Assembly (NCBI GenBank): GCA_016719105.1
Contig: JADKAQ010000004.1
Location: 372,001-436,000 of the forward strand
Length of the DNA stretch: 64,000 nucleotides
Origin: Gemmatimonadota bacterium
Lineage (GTDB): Bacteria > Gemmatimonadota > Gemmatimonadetes > Gemmatimonadales > Gemmatimonadaceae
Direction of reading: 5' to 3'
Made by a program: the position numbers and the translations under genes. The notes beneath the pieces are model-generated. The model worked only from the letters and a program-made list of their open reading frames with translations. It was not told where the DNA came from and searched no databases. Positions 17,644 through 26,435 of the stretch are shown here, piece after piece; position 1 is the stretch's first letter; every line of letters begins with the position of its first letter.

Positions 17644-18139
17644 CTACTCCGGCGACTCCGGCAGCACCTCGAGCATGAGCGTGTCGAACGCCAGCCCGTC
17701 GTCCCCGTAGTCGAGCGCCAGCTCCGCGGCGTAGATCCCTGGCTCGGCGGGGAGCGTCCACGTCACGGAGGACGACGACGAGTCCGACAGCGTTCCCGCG
17801 CTCACGTCCCAGCTCCGCGAATGCGCGCCGCGATACGGCGTGTGCGCCTGCAGCAGCGCCTGTCGCCCGACGTGCTGCACCAGCACGATCTCGGCGCGCT
17901 GTCGCGCGGGGAGCGGCAGCGTATCGAGCACCACCTGGGCGATGGTGGCCGAACCCGGGACCGCCGTGACGATGAAGTTGCGCCTGAAGGTGCACGACGT
18001 CCCCGCGTCGCCGGTGAGCGTCCCCTCGAAGGTGAAGCTGATGCTCAGGCTCGGCGCTCCGCCGAAGGGGAAGACGACGATGAAGGGGAGTCGCGACCCG
18101 TCCGGCGGCGTGGTGATGCGCCCGATCGCCCCCGCTCAC
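17644..18139 (-). pseudogene. Hypothetical protein gene with a probable single-base frameshift at a C5 run
   Basis: The last 96 codons form an open frame whose first usable start is GTG 17934, but coding character continues upstream in the same frame (PPDGSRLPFIVVFPFGG, FEGTLTGDAGTSCTFRR) to an in-frame TGA near 18136. GTG 18139 lies one frame off. Removing one C from the run at 18129-18133 would join them into a protein of about 164 aa. That protein would be beta-rich, ending WTLPAEPGIYAAELALDYGD, a sandwich-like domain of no recognised family. It lies between the binding protein and the permease genes of the peptide importer. Either a recent frameshift or a base-calling error would explain it. 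Bases 18140-18393 upstream are G/C homopolymer-rich with no clear gene. Confidence 0.5.
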
Positions 18140-18393
18140 CGCGGTGATGCGTGCGCCGCCATGGGTGAGGTGTCAGGTGGTGCAAGTCGACCGTTGCCGA
18201 CCGTGTTGCCCCGCGGGCGCGCGCCCCACGTTTCGGGGGGTGCCCTGGCCGAAGTCGAGGGCGGGGGCGAAGATCAGCGGAGGCCCACAGGACCCCCCCC
18301 GAACCTCCCCCGGGGCGCGTCGGGGGGGCGGGGTTGCCCGCTCCCCGCCCCGCCGCGCCGCGCGGCGGCCGCGCGGGGCCCGCGGACCTCCGC
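18140..18393. other. GC-rich homopolymer-laden gap
   Basis: About 250 bp with several runs of six to eight C or G (near 18233, 18293 and 18321). No gene or terminator with a T-run is visible. The composition makes assembly or base-calling errors likely here. Confidence 0.5.
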
Positions 18394-20061
18394 CTACTGC
18401 TTCGCCCCGCCCTCCACCTCCCACTCCCACACGTTCCAGAAGATCCCCGTGTTCGTCGGGTTCCCCTTGAAGTGCTTGAGCGTTGCCGGCACCGCGTCCA
18501 GCCGCGTCACGTTGTACAGCGGGATCTCGGGCGCGAGCTCCGCGAGCCGCTGCTGCGCCGCCACGAGCAACGCCCGCCGCGGCCCCTGCGCCACCGTCCG
18601 GTCGGAGGCGTAGAGCAGCGTGTCGAGCGAGTCGTCGGCGACGTAGTTGATGTTGCGCCCGGCGGGCGGCGTTCGGTCCGAGGCGAAGAACAGCGTGATC
18701 TCCGGATCGCTCGGCATGTGCCACCAGTGCAGCATCGCGTCGAACTTCCCTTCGAACCAGAGCGAGGAGATGGAGGTGCCGTCGACCAGTTGGATCTTCA
18801 CGTCGACCCCCACGTCCTTGAGTTGCTTCTGCACCGCCTGTGCAATGTTCTCGCGGATCGCAAAGCCGGCCTGCGTCATCAACGTGAACGCGAGCGGGGT
18901 TCCGTCCTTCTCGCGCAGGCCATCGTTGTTCGCATCCGTCCACCCCGCCTCGTCGAGCAGTGACTTGGCCGTCGCCACGTCGTACGGGTACTTCCGCACA
19001 CTGTCGGTGTAGGCCCACGACAGCGGCTGGATCGCCCCGTCGATCACCGGCGCCAATCCGTCGAGCACGGTCCGGGTGAGCAACTCGCGGTCGATCGCAT
19101 GGATCAGCGCCCGCCGCACCCGCACGTCCTTGAACGCGGCGACACTGCGCTGGTTGAGCGTGATGTGCTCGTACGAGTTCCCCATCATCTGGTGGATCGT
19201 GAGTCCGGGGACCTCCTTCAGTTCGCGGTACTTGTCCCACGGGACGAGGGCGGCCACGTGCGCCTCACCGCTCTTGAGCTGGTTGATGCGGGTGGTGGTG
19301 TTGGCGATGAACTTGAAGAGGATGCGCTTGATCTTCGGGTACTCGGCGCCGCGCCAGTAGCGGTCGACCTTGTCGAGCAGGATGTACTCACCCGTCTTCC
19401 ACTCGGTCACCTTGTACGGCCCCGTGCCTAACGGGCTCCGGTTGTACTCGGTGGCCGTGTCGATGTCCTTCCCCTCCAGCACGTGCTTCGGGAGCGCACC
19501 ACGGATGAACTGGATCTCGTACGGCGCGTACGCCTCCTTGTAGTGCACGACGGCGGTGAGCGAGTCGGGGGTATCGACCGAGGTGATGCGGTCGAAGCCG
19601 TCGGTGCTCTCCGGGTTGTAGTTGGGCGAGTTGATCGCGTCGACCGTGAACTTGACGTCGGCCGAGGTGAACGGGACGCCGTCATGCCACGTCACGCCGG
19701 GACGGATCTTCCACGTCACGTCCATCCCACCGTCGGGGCGCATGACGACTCCGCCGTTCTCCGGCGTCGGCACCTCGGTCGCCAGGAGCGGGACGACGTT
19801 CATCTTCTCGTCGGTCGTCACCAGCCCCTCCACTACGCAGGTCTGCACGTCCTCGAGGATGTGCGTGCTGAAGCGATTGAGCGTGTCGGGTTCGCGGTCG
19901 TAGGCGATGATCAGCAGGTCGTTCGACGGGCCGCCGGCCGTGCCGCCTGGTCCGCCGTCTCGCGCGCACGCGGCGACTGTGAGCATCATCAGCGACGCCG
20001 CACGAATAGGCGCCACGACACGGCGCTGGAGGGACGACCGGAACCGGACGAATCGCGACAT
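18394..20061 (-). CDS. Peptide-type ABC transporter substrate-binding lipoprotein (SBP family 5)
   Basis: A 555-aa protein. ATG 20061 opens a lipoprotein signal ending LMMLTVAAC (lipobox AAC at about 30-32). The SBP_bac_5 domain starts at REPDTLNRFSTHILEDVQ and contains WKIRPGVTWHDGVPFTSADV, the hallmark of this family, then YNRSPLGTGPYKVTEW. It binds oligopeptides or related ligands in the periplasm and delivers them to the permease pair encoded at 15755-17553. A longer upstream frame of some 200 codons is Arg/Gly/Ala-rich and out of character, so I rejected it. Transcription is likely shared with the downstream permeases, but a 254-bp GC-rich gap intervenes. Confidence 0.93.
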   Translation of the reverse strand: MSRFVRFRSSLQRRVVAPIRAASLMMLTVAACARDGGPGGTAGGPSNDLLIIAYDREPDTLNRFSTHILEDVQTCVVEGLVTTDEKMNVVPLLATEVPTPENGGVVMRPDGGMDVTWKIRPGVTWHDGVPFTSADVKFTVDAINSPNYNPESTDGFDRITSVDTPDSLTAVVHYKEAYAPYEIQFIRGALPKHVLEGKDIDTATEYNRSPLGTGPYKVTEWKTGEYILLDKVDRYWRGAEYPKIKRILFKFIANTTTRINQLKSGEAHVAALVPWDKYRELKEVPGLTIHQMMGNSYEHITLNQRSVAAFKDVRVRRALIHAIDRELLTRTVLDGLAPVIDGAIQPLSWAYTDSVRKYPYDVATAKSLLDEAGWTDANNDGLREKDGTPLAFTLMTQAGFAIRENIAQAVQKQLKDVGVDVKIQLVDGTSISSLWFEGKFDAMLHWWHMPSDPEITLFFASDRTPPAGRNINYVADDSLDTLLYASDRTVAQGPRRALLVAAQQRLAELAPEIPLYNVTRLDAVPATLKHFKGNPTNTGIFWNVWEWEVEGGAKQ

Positions 20062-20123
20062 CGAGTTCTGCACCGAAAGGAAGGGACAAGCGGACGGCAC
20101 CGTCTGGCGCCCCCCGCAATCGA

Positions 20124-21797
20124 TCAGGAGTGCGGCGCGGCCGCCATCAGCCGGGCCACCAGCGCCACGGGGATCGCGCCGTACGAAAGGAACGTGTCGT
20201 GGAACGCGCGGAGCGCGAACGATTCCCCGCGTCGTGCATGCTCCCGCTGGCGCAGGGCGTGGATCTGCGACGTGCCTAACCAGTACATCAGCGCCGTCCC
20301 GGGGAACATCGAGTTCTTCACCGCCTCGCCGTGCGCCGCCGCGGCGGGCATCCCCACCTGGTCGACGTACAGCGACACCGCCTCCTCGAAGCTGCGCATC
20401 CCGCAATGGAACTCCAGGTCCACCAGCGCGCGCGCCAACATGCGCACCCGCGTCTGCTGCTCCGACACCCGCTCTTCCGGCGTCAGGAAGCCGCACTCGT
20501 CCATGAGGTCGGTCGCGTAGCACGCCCACCCCTCGGCCATCGTCCCGCCAAGGAACATCGCAATGCGTGAGGCGCAGTCGACGGCGGCAATGCGCCCGAC
20601 CTGAAGCGGGGCGCGCGCCCCCTTCCGGTTCTGCACGTGATGCCCAAGCGCGCCGTGATGCACGACATGGTTGAGCTTGATCACGCTGTCGTTCCACCCC
20701 CGCAGGTGACGCTCCAGCGCCTCACCCGCCAGCCCCTCGATAGGCGCCACGACGTAGTCGTGCACCGCCGGCCACTCCAGCGGCGCCGGCGATCGGTAGA
20801 ACAGGTAGTAGAGCGACGGGGCCGCCTGACGAGTCGCCTCGGGGTAGGGGACGAAGCGGATGGGCGCCTCGGGCCAGGTCACGAGCCCTCGTCCGGCGGA
20901 GAGCGCGTAGCACGCGTCCCACGTCCGCTGGAAGGCGCCGTAGTACTCGTCAGGCGTCGGGTGCGCGGCGGCCAGGCGCTCCTGCACGGCGACGAGCCCA
21001 GCCGGGTCGATCGCCCGCGCCATCTCGTCCAGCCTCTGGCGCTCGGCGGCGAACGCGTCGCGCACCTCGGCGAGCAGGTCGTCGACGGAGCGCGTGCACC
21101 AGTGGCCGCGCCGCACCAGCAGGTCGAGCAGGTCACGCCCGCACGCGCGCGCGGGCACGGCATCGCGCGCCAGCCCCGCCACTTCGGCGGCGAACGCCTC
21201 GACGGCGCCTAACGCCATGTCCGCCTCACGCCGCAGCGCGTCGCGCAGCTCCTCGGGGAGCTCGGGTGCGGCGCGCCACTGGTCGAGCCCGGCGCCGAGC
21301 AGCGACCGCGCGCCGTCGCACTCCTTGAGCGCCTTGTCGGCCCACGTCGACGGCACCGGCGCTTCGGCCACCACGGCCAGCGCCGTCGCCAGGAAGCGCG
21401 GGAGCTGCGACAGCCGGGCGCGCACCATGCGCGCGCGCTGCTCCACCGGCGCAAAGTCGCGGATCATCAGTGCGATGATCGCGAACGTCGCCTCCCCGAT
21501 CACCAGCGACGGATTCCCCCGTTGGAACTGCCGCCCGTCGAGCTCCGCGAGCTGGATCTCGAGAAAGGAATCGGCCAGCGCCCGATCGATCGCGTCCCAA
21601 TCGCGCGCGGCGATCGCGCCCTCGAGCGCCTCCCCGACGGGCGCCGTCAGCTGCACCCGCTGTGAGCGCATCTGCGACTGTAGCCGCGCCACTCCCGCCG
21701 GCGACCAATCCGGCAACCGATGGTCATGCGCGTGCATGCCGGTGAACGTCGCATTCACCGGCCGGGCGGCGTAGTACGCGTCGAGAAAGGCCGCCAT
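20124..21797 (-). CDS. DUF885 family protein (putative carboxypeptidase-like metalloenzyme)
   Basis: A 557-aa protein of mainly helical type with the DUF885 landmarks: LDAYYAARPVNATFTGMHAH at the start, FVPYPEATRQAAPSLYYLF in the middle, NHVVHHGALGHHVQNRKG (a His cluster that could bind metal) and GWACYATDLMDECG, whose EGW-type motif follows in the family. I chose ATG 21797 because GGGGGAGGCG lies directly upstream and because the longer frame would translate the intergenic octamer array at 21872-21903. No signal peptide is seen, so it is probably cytoplasmic. Peptidase activity is a family-level guess. Confidence 0.8.
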   Translation of the reverse strand: MAAFLDAYYAARPVNATFTGMHAHDHRLPDWSPAGVARLQSQMRSQRVQLTAPVGEALEGAIAARDWDAIDRALADSFLEIQLAELDGRQFQRGNPSLVIGEATFAIIALMIRDFAPVEQRARMVRARLSQLPRFLATALAVVAEAPVPSTWADKALKECDGARSLLGAGLDQWRAAPELPEELRDALRREADMALGAVEAFAAEVAGLARDAVPARACGRDLLDLLVRRGHWCTRSVDDLLAEVRDAFAAERQRLDEMARAIDPAGLVAVQERLAAAHPTPDEYYGAFQRTWDACYALSAGRGLVTWPEAPIRFVPYPEATRQAAPSLYYLFYRSPAPLEWPAVHDYVVAPIEGLAGEALERHLRGWNDSVIKLNHVVHHGALGHHVQNRKGARAPLQVGRIAAVDCASRIAMFLGGTMAEGWACYATDLMDECGFLTPEERVSEQQTRVRMLARALVDLEFHCGMRSFEEAVSLYVDQVGMPAAAAHGEAVKNSMFPGTALMYWLGTSQIHALRQREHARRGESFALRAFHDTFLSYGAIPVALVARLMAAAPHS

Positions 21798-21871
21798 CGC
21801 CTCCCCCGGTGGCGGCGTGACGGGAGCCGCCTGTAACGGGGTGACGCGCGCGGCCTCGCCGCGCGCGTATT

Positions 21872-21903
21872 CGTCTTCCCGTCTTCTCGTCTTCTCGTCT
21901 TCT
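21872..21903. repeat. CGTCTTC[CT] octamer array, four units
   Basis: Four 8-bp units: one CGTCTTCC, then three CGTCTTCT. They lie in the 122-bp gap between the oxidoreductase stop and the DUF885 start. Same family as the arrays at 28977, 29089 and 54604. Confidence 0.85.
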
Positions 21904-21919
21904 CCCACGATACGTGGAC

Positions 21920-23059
21920 CTACCGCGGCAGCGGCAACGACACCCACCGACGCTCGCGAAATGACGCTTCCACGCCGTTGATCACTTCCTGCACCCGCGC
22001 CCCATCCATGAAGCTCCCTTCGTTCTCATCGCCGTCGGAGAGGATCTCCCCGATGAACGACGCCGTGAGGTTGGCGTAGAAGAGCGTGCGCCACGACTCC
22101 TCCTTCGTCCCGCCCGGCGGGTAGAACTCGGGCGGGACCGGGATCTCCTTGAACTCCACGTCGTTCGGCTTGGCGGCCTTGAGCGACTCGCACACGCCGA
22201 ACTCCTCGACCAGGCGGCAGATCAAGGCCCCCTCGCTCCCGTAGATGCGCGCCTCGATCCCGGGATAGTTCCCCACGGTCACGAATGAGGTCTGGATGGA
22301 GCCTAACGCGCCATTGGCAAACTCGCCGATGAAGATGTCGCCGTCGTCGATGTTCATCCGCATCACGCGCCCCGTGGCGCGCACCATCCGCTCGGGGATG
22401 AAGTTGCGCATCGTCCCGACCACTTCCTTGTAGTCGGCGCCCACGGCCCAGGCCCCGATGTCGATGATCGGCGCGCCGTACCCCTCGAGCGACGACACCT
22501 GCAGCACCGACTGGTCGGCGTCCACGTCCACCTGGCGCAGCGGGTTCATCGGATCGAGCCACTGCGAGTTCTGCTCGTAGCCGTTGAAGATGAACGGCGT
22601 CCCGATGAACCCCGTGTCGATGAGGTGCTTCATGTACCGCATGGCCGGCGCATAACGAAACGTGAAGCCGAGCTTCGTCTTGAGCCCCTTGGACTTCGCC
22701 AGCTCGGCCGCGCGGATCGTGTCGCGGAAGTCGAAGGCCACCGGCTTCTCGCACAGCACGTGCTTCCCCGCCTCCAGCGCGGCCCACGACAGCTCGAAGT
22801 GCGTCGCCGATGGCGTGCACACGTCGATCAGGTCGATATCCTCGCGCGCCAGCACCTCGCGATGATCGCTGTACACGCTCGGGATCCCGAACTCCGCCGC
22901 CAGCGCCTCGGCCATGTGGCGCTGCGGGTCGCAGATGGCGACGACCTCGCACCGCGCATCGCGCTTGAAGCCGGGGATGTGCGCGAGTCGCGCCCATGCG
23001 CCGGCGCCGAGGACTGCCACGCGCACGGTGCGCGCGGAATCGTTGCTCTGTGCTGCCAC
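21920..23059 (-). CDS. Gfo/Idh/MocA family NAD(P)-dependent oxidoreductase
   Basis: A 379-aa protein. The N-terminal Rossmann domain has VAVLGAGAWARLAHIPG at residues 13-29, an acidic residue in ICDPQ, and the family motif GKHVLCEKPVAFD (98-110), whose EKP Lys is catalytic. The C-terminal domain is the usual beta-sheet half (EGYGAPIIDIGAWAVG supplying the His-less active-site segment D-I-G). The family oxidises or reduces sugars, inositols and their derivatives. The substrate cannot be told. It precedes the DUF885 gene on the same strand with 122 bp between. Confidence 0.9.
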   Translation of the reverse strand: MAAQSNDSARTVRVAVLGAGAWARLAHIPGFKRDARCEVVAICDPQRHMAEALAAEFGIPSVYSDHREVLAREDIDLIDVCTPSATHFELSWAALEAGKHVLCEKPVAFDFRDTIRAAELAKSKGLKTKLGFTFRYAPAMRYMKHLIDTGFIGTPFIFNGYEQNSQWLDPMNPLRQVDVDADQSVLQVSSLEGYGAPIIDIGAWAVGADYKEVVGTMRNFIPERMVRATGRVMRMNIDDGDIFIGEFANGALGSIQTSFVTVGNYPGIEARIYGSEGALICRLVEEFGVCESLKAAKPNDVEFKEIPVPPEFYPPGGTKEESWRTLFYANLTASFIGEILSDGDENEGSFMDGARVQEVINGVEASFRERRWVSLPLPR

Positions 23060-23180
23060 GTCGTTCCTTGCCGTCGGCCGTTCAGGTGGAAAGCGTACGA
23101 ACGGCGGCGAATGTACGTGGCGTCATCGAGGGGAGCCAGCGCGAACCGGCCCGACTCCCCATGCGCGGTCGCGCGACTCG

Positions 23181-24563
23181 CTAGGCGGCGTCGACGCGCG
23201 TCACGCGGTCGGCTGCTTCGGCCCGACCCGGGAGGCGATCGGCCGAAGGCTCGGCGATGAGGCGCATCACGTGCGCGCGTTGCAGGTAATAGAGCCACCC
23301 GCCGTACAGCGCGGCGGTGAGCAACACGACGCCGCGCGCGACCGAGGCACCGTGCCCCGCATGGAAGCCACGGACCCCCTCGCCCAACAGGGCGGCCGTG
23401 CTCCCCCACGACAGCAGTCGCGGGAGCGCCCGCCGATAGCTCGGCACGATACGACCGCGGAACTCGGCCACCATGTAGCCCAGCAGCGTGAACGAGGCGA
23501 CCTGCTCGAGGAAGCGCAGGATCTCGACCTTGGTCCACTCCGACGCGACCCCTGGGAATCCGGCTCCGATCTGCCACGATGCGGTTCCGCCCAACAGCGG
23601 CGCGAGCGTGAGCAGCACCATGTACGCGGCATAGGCAGGAGCCGCCGACATCAGCAGCGGTACCTCGAATCGACGGTTGGCCGAGGTGGGGATGAACTCA
23701 CGCGTCCCCTGGATCAACGCCAGCGCCGCGACCACTACCGAGCCGCCGATCACGATCGCCGGCCGCATCGGCAGCGACGGAAAGGTCCCGGCCATGAACC
23801 AGATCGCGGCCCCCACGGCGGTGGCCCGCGCCCCCAGCGCTCGCGCCGGGCCGAAGTGATACCGTTGCATCCCCCCCAGCAGCGACGCGCCGAAGACGCC
23901 GAGTAGCAGCGCGAGGATTCCCCGCTCGATCTCACTCCCCGAGGCGAGCGAGTTGAGCCAGAGAAGCGGCACGAGCAGGTAGACGAGCCCCATCAGCGGC
24001 AGTTCGAGCGAGAGCCGACCGATGAGCGCCCCGTCGACCTTGGCCTTCGGGGCCACGCGCTCGAAGGCGATGGCGCCCAGCCAGGCCCCGACCGCGTTGG
24101 TCGCCACGTCGAGCACCGAGGTGTAGCGCTCCATTTCGAACAGCTGCGCCGATTCGATCGCCATGCTCAACAGCGCCCCCACCCACAGGACGGTGAGCGT
24201 GGAGTGCCGGAACCCCTCCCGCCGAGCCAGCTGGAAGAGGAAGCCCAGGGGGAGGAAGAGGAGGACGTTGGCGACGATGTCGACCGCGCCGCCTGTGAAC
24301 ATGATGCGCCAGCGCGACGGCCAGTCGAACTGGAACGGGAGGAGGGTGATGATCAGCGTCACCCCCATCATGTAGGCGAGGAGGGCTACGCCGAGCCGTG
24401 CACCCGTGCCGCGGGTACCACGAACGCCGGGGTGCGACGCCTCACGTCCTGACGGCACCCCAACGACGAACGGGGGTGTGCCGTTGGGCTTTGGCAAGGA
24501 GTCATCACCGGGACCCGAAGGGCGCGGCGAGATGTTTGAGGTGTTGGACCGAAGTATGCTCAC
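23181..24563 (-). CDS. VanZ-like membrane protein of the exosortase locus
   Basis: A 460-aa protein with about eleven hydrophobic segments. Residues 58-165 match VanZ: LLPFQFDWPSR, then VDIVANVLLFLPLGFLFQ and the acidic IESAQLFEMERYTSVLDVATN motif. The rest is an extra multi-helix region with no recognised family. VanZ-type proteins often sit beside exosortase and polysaccharide genes, and here the exosortase starts 235 bp away on the other strand. The first 55 residues are Pro/Gly-rich and may be over-extended; the true start could lie just before the first helix (LGVALLAYMMGVTLII). Function in surface anchoring is inferred only from context. Confidence 0.8.
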   Translation of the reverse strand: MSILRSNTSNISPRPSGPGDDSLPKPNGTPPFVVGVPSGREASHPGVRGTRGTGARLGVALLAYMMGVTLIITLLPFQFDWPSRWRIMFTGGAVDIVANVLLFLPLGFLFQLARREGFRHSTLTVLWVGALLSMAIESAQLFEMERYTSVLDVATNAVGAWLGAIAFERVAPKAKVDGALIGRLSLELPLMGLVYLLVPLLWLNSLASGSEIERGILALLLGVFGASLLGGMQRYHFGPARALGARATAVGAAIWFMAGTFPSLPMRPAIVIGGSVVVAALALIQGTREFIPTSANRRFEVPLLMSAAPAYAAYMVLLTLAPLLGGTASWQIGAGFPGVASEWTKVEILRFLEQVASFTLLGYMVAEFRGRIVPSYRRALPRLLSWGSTAALLGEGVRGFHAGHGASVARGVVLLTAALYGGWLYYLQRAHVMRLIAEPSADRLPGRAEAADRVTRVDAA

Positions 24564-24798
24564 ATCCGACAGCTGGAAGGTCGGGGGTGAGTATCGGCAC
24601 TTCGCCCCCGAACACCGTGCAGCGATTTCGCCTTCGTCCGAGCATGCGGCGACGTGGGCGGTCGCGAGGCGAAATGCGGTACGGTCGAGAAGGCGATTGT
24701 GGGAGGCGGACTCTGCCGATCTCCTTGCCAGACTGAGGCTTGCGCGATCTCATTTGGGCAGAATTTTCCGTTTGTGGTGAACACGGTGACGTACTAGA
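24564..24798. promoter_or_regulatory. Divergent promoter region of the exosortase locus
   Basis: A 235-bp gap between divergent VanZ-like and exosortase genes. It should hold promoters for both. The 60 bp before the exosortase start are visibly AT-richer than the surroundings, but I cannot pick a defined -35/-10 or -24/-12 pair. Confidence 0.4.
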
Positions 24799-25707
24799 AT
24801 GGCTCTCGCAGGCAACGTGATGACTCCGTCGTCCGGTACGATCTCCGACTTACCGGCCAAGGAACGAACGACGGTCGCGCTGGCGACGTCGGTGGCGTTT
24901 CTGGTCGTGTTCGCCGATCCGCTCATCAACACGATGCGGACCTGGTGGTCGGATCCCGAGGCCGGGCATGGTCTGCTGTTGGCGCCGCTGGCCCTCTGGC
25001 TGGCATGGCAGCGCGGTCGAGCGGCGAACGCCAAGCCGCTCCCGCTGGTAGGCGTGGCAATGCTGGTGATGGCCGTCGTGTTCCGATACGTGTCGGCACT
25101 GGCGGCGGAGGCCTTTGTGGGCCGGGCGTCGATGTTCCTGGCGCTCGCGGGGCTGGTGGTGTGGGGGTGGGGAGTTCGCCAACTCATGCATTGGTGGCTG
25201 CCCGTGGCGCTTCTGGCGCTGTCGGTGCCGCTCCCTGACATGGTGATGGGCGCGCTGGCCCTCCCGCTGCAGTTCAAGGCATCACAGATGGGCGCGGCGA
25301 TGCTCGCCACTCGGGGCATCCCCGTGCATCTCGACGGCAACGTGATTCGTCTGCCCGGGCACGACCTGTTCGTGACCGAGGCATGCAGTGGACTTCGCTC
25401 GCTGACGGCGCTCCTGAGTCTCGGGGTCTTGTTAGGCGGGCTGCTCCTGAAGAAGCCGGCGTCGCGCGTCGCCATCGTGGCGTTGTCGATTCCAGTGGCG
25501 GTGGTGGTGAACGGGGTGCGGGTGTTCATCACCGGGTTTCTGGTCGCCTTCGTCGATCCGAAGCTCGCCGAGGGATTCTCGCACATGACGGAGGGGTGGC
25601 TCCTCTTTCTCGTGGCCTTTGCCATCCTGGGGGCGATCACTTGGGTGGTGCTGGCGATCGAGGAGCGGGCGGTGAGCCGTGCAACGGCGAGCGTGGCCCA
25701 TGAGTGA
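24799..25707 (+). CDS. Exosortase (EpsH/Xrt-type transpeptidase)
   Basis: A 302-aa polytopic inner-membrane protein with about eight helices. The exosortase active site is intact: Cys196 in TEACSGLRSL, Arg241 in NGVRVFITG and His262 in GFSHMTEGW, in the family order. Exosortases cut the PEP-CTERM tail of exported proteins and are thought to transfer them to a surface carrier, in partnership with exopolysaccharide synthesis. Its likely substrate is encoded at 26436-27104 and its accessory EpsI overlaps its 3' end. The genes are coupled: the EpsI start lies eight bases inside this gene. Which Xrt subclass it belongs to I cannot say. Confidence 0.92.
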   Translation: MALAGNVMTPSSGTISDLPAKERTTVALATSVAFLVVFADPLINTMRTWWSDPEAGHGLLLAPLALWLAWQRGRAANAKPLPLVGVAMLVMAVVFRYVSALAAEAFVGRASMFLALAGLVVWGWGVRQLMHWWLPVALLALSVPLPDMVMGALALPLQFKASQMGAAMLATRGIPVHLDGNVIRLPGHDLFVTEACSGLRSLTALLSLGVLLGGLLLKKPASRVAIVALSIPVAVVVNGVRVFITGFLVAFVDPKLAEGFSHMTEGWLLFLVAFAILGAITWVVLAIEERAVSRATASVAHE

Positions 25708-26401
25708 GCGCGCGTGGCGTGGATGGCGTGTGTATCTACCGGCCATGATTCTCGCGGTCGGTGCGGTGTTGCTGGCGGGGGCACGGCGACAGGAGGTCGC
25801 CACGCTTCCGGGACCGCTGGAGAAGATCCCGCTCGAGTTTGCGGGATTTGCAGGCGAGAGTCGGACGATCGGCGAGGATGAGCGTCGGGTCGCGGGGATG
25901 TCGGACTATGTCTTCCGCATTTTCGGGGCACCGGACGACTCCACCAAGGCGTTCTCGATCTACGTTGGATACTACGAGTCGCAGGCGACCGGGCGAACGA
26001 TCCACTCGCCCAAGAACTGCCTCCCGGGGGCCGGGTGGCAGACGGTCGAGTCGGGGACGCGCATTGTGCAGGTGCAAGGCAAGTCGGTGACCGTGAACCG
26101 GTACATCCTGGCAAACGGTCCGATGCAGGCGATGGTGTACTACTGGTATCAGGGGCGCGGTCGCGTGGCCTGGAACGAGTACGCCGTCAAGTGGGACCTG
26201 TTGCGCGACGCGGCAACGCGTGGGCGGACAGAGGAGGCGCTGGTGCGGATCATGGTACCGATCCCGCCATCGAAGCAGTTCAATGCAACGGAATGGAAGG
26301 AGAGACAGGCACACGCCGACGACCTCGCGTCGCGTGTGGCGGCCGGGTTGGTTCCCGTCGTGGAGCAGGCGCTCCCGCGGTGGGCCGGTCCAGTCACCTA
26401 G
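25700..26401 (+). CDS. EpsI-family exosortase-associated protein (DUF3485)
   Basis: A 233-aa protein. An N-terminal helix (VYLPAMILAVGAVLLAGA) anchors it in the membrane, and the soluble domain carries SIYVGYYESQATGRTIHSPKNCLPGAGW, the diagnostic EpsI motif with a His-Ser-Pro-x-x-Cys core. EpsI is either a separate protein or fused to exosortase in PEP-CTERM systems; its role is not established. ATG 25700 overlaps the exosortase stop by eight bases, so I chose it over the start at 25679. The PEP-CTERM substrate gene follows after 34 bp with a clear AAGGAG. Confidence 0.9.
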   Translation: MSERAWRGWRVYLPAMILAVGAVLLAGARRQEVATLPGPLEKIPLEFAGFAGESRTIGEDERRVAGMSDYVFRIFGAPDDSTKAFSIYVGYYESQATGRTIHSPKNCLPGAGWQTVESGTRIVQVQGKSVTVNRYILANGPMQAMVYYWYQGRGRVAWNEYAVKWDLLRDAATRGRTEEALVRIMVPIPPSKQFNATEWKERQAHADDLASRVAAGLVPVVEQALPRWAGPVT

Positions 26402-26435
26402 ACGAGGTCACCATCCCTGGCCTGGGAAGGAGAAC

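Noticed and set aside
15755..18139. 794-codon minus-strand ORF
   Set aside because: Only its last 284 codons are real (the DppC permease); the rest is an out-of-frame read of the DppB gene and the frameshifted gene.
20124..21947. Upstream start for the DUF885 gene at 21947 or 21908
   Set aside because: It would translate the octamer array as protein and overlap the oxidoreductase gene; ATG 21797 has a strong ribosome-binding site.
24700..24798. Sigma-54 promoter before the exosortase gene
   Set aside because: TTGC is present near 24725 but the GG/GC spacing does not fit.
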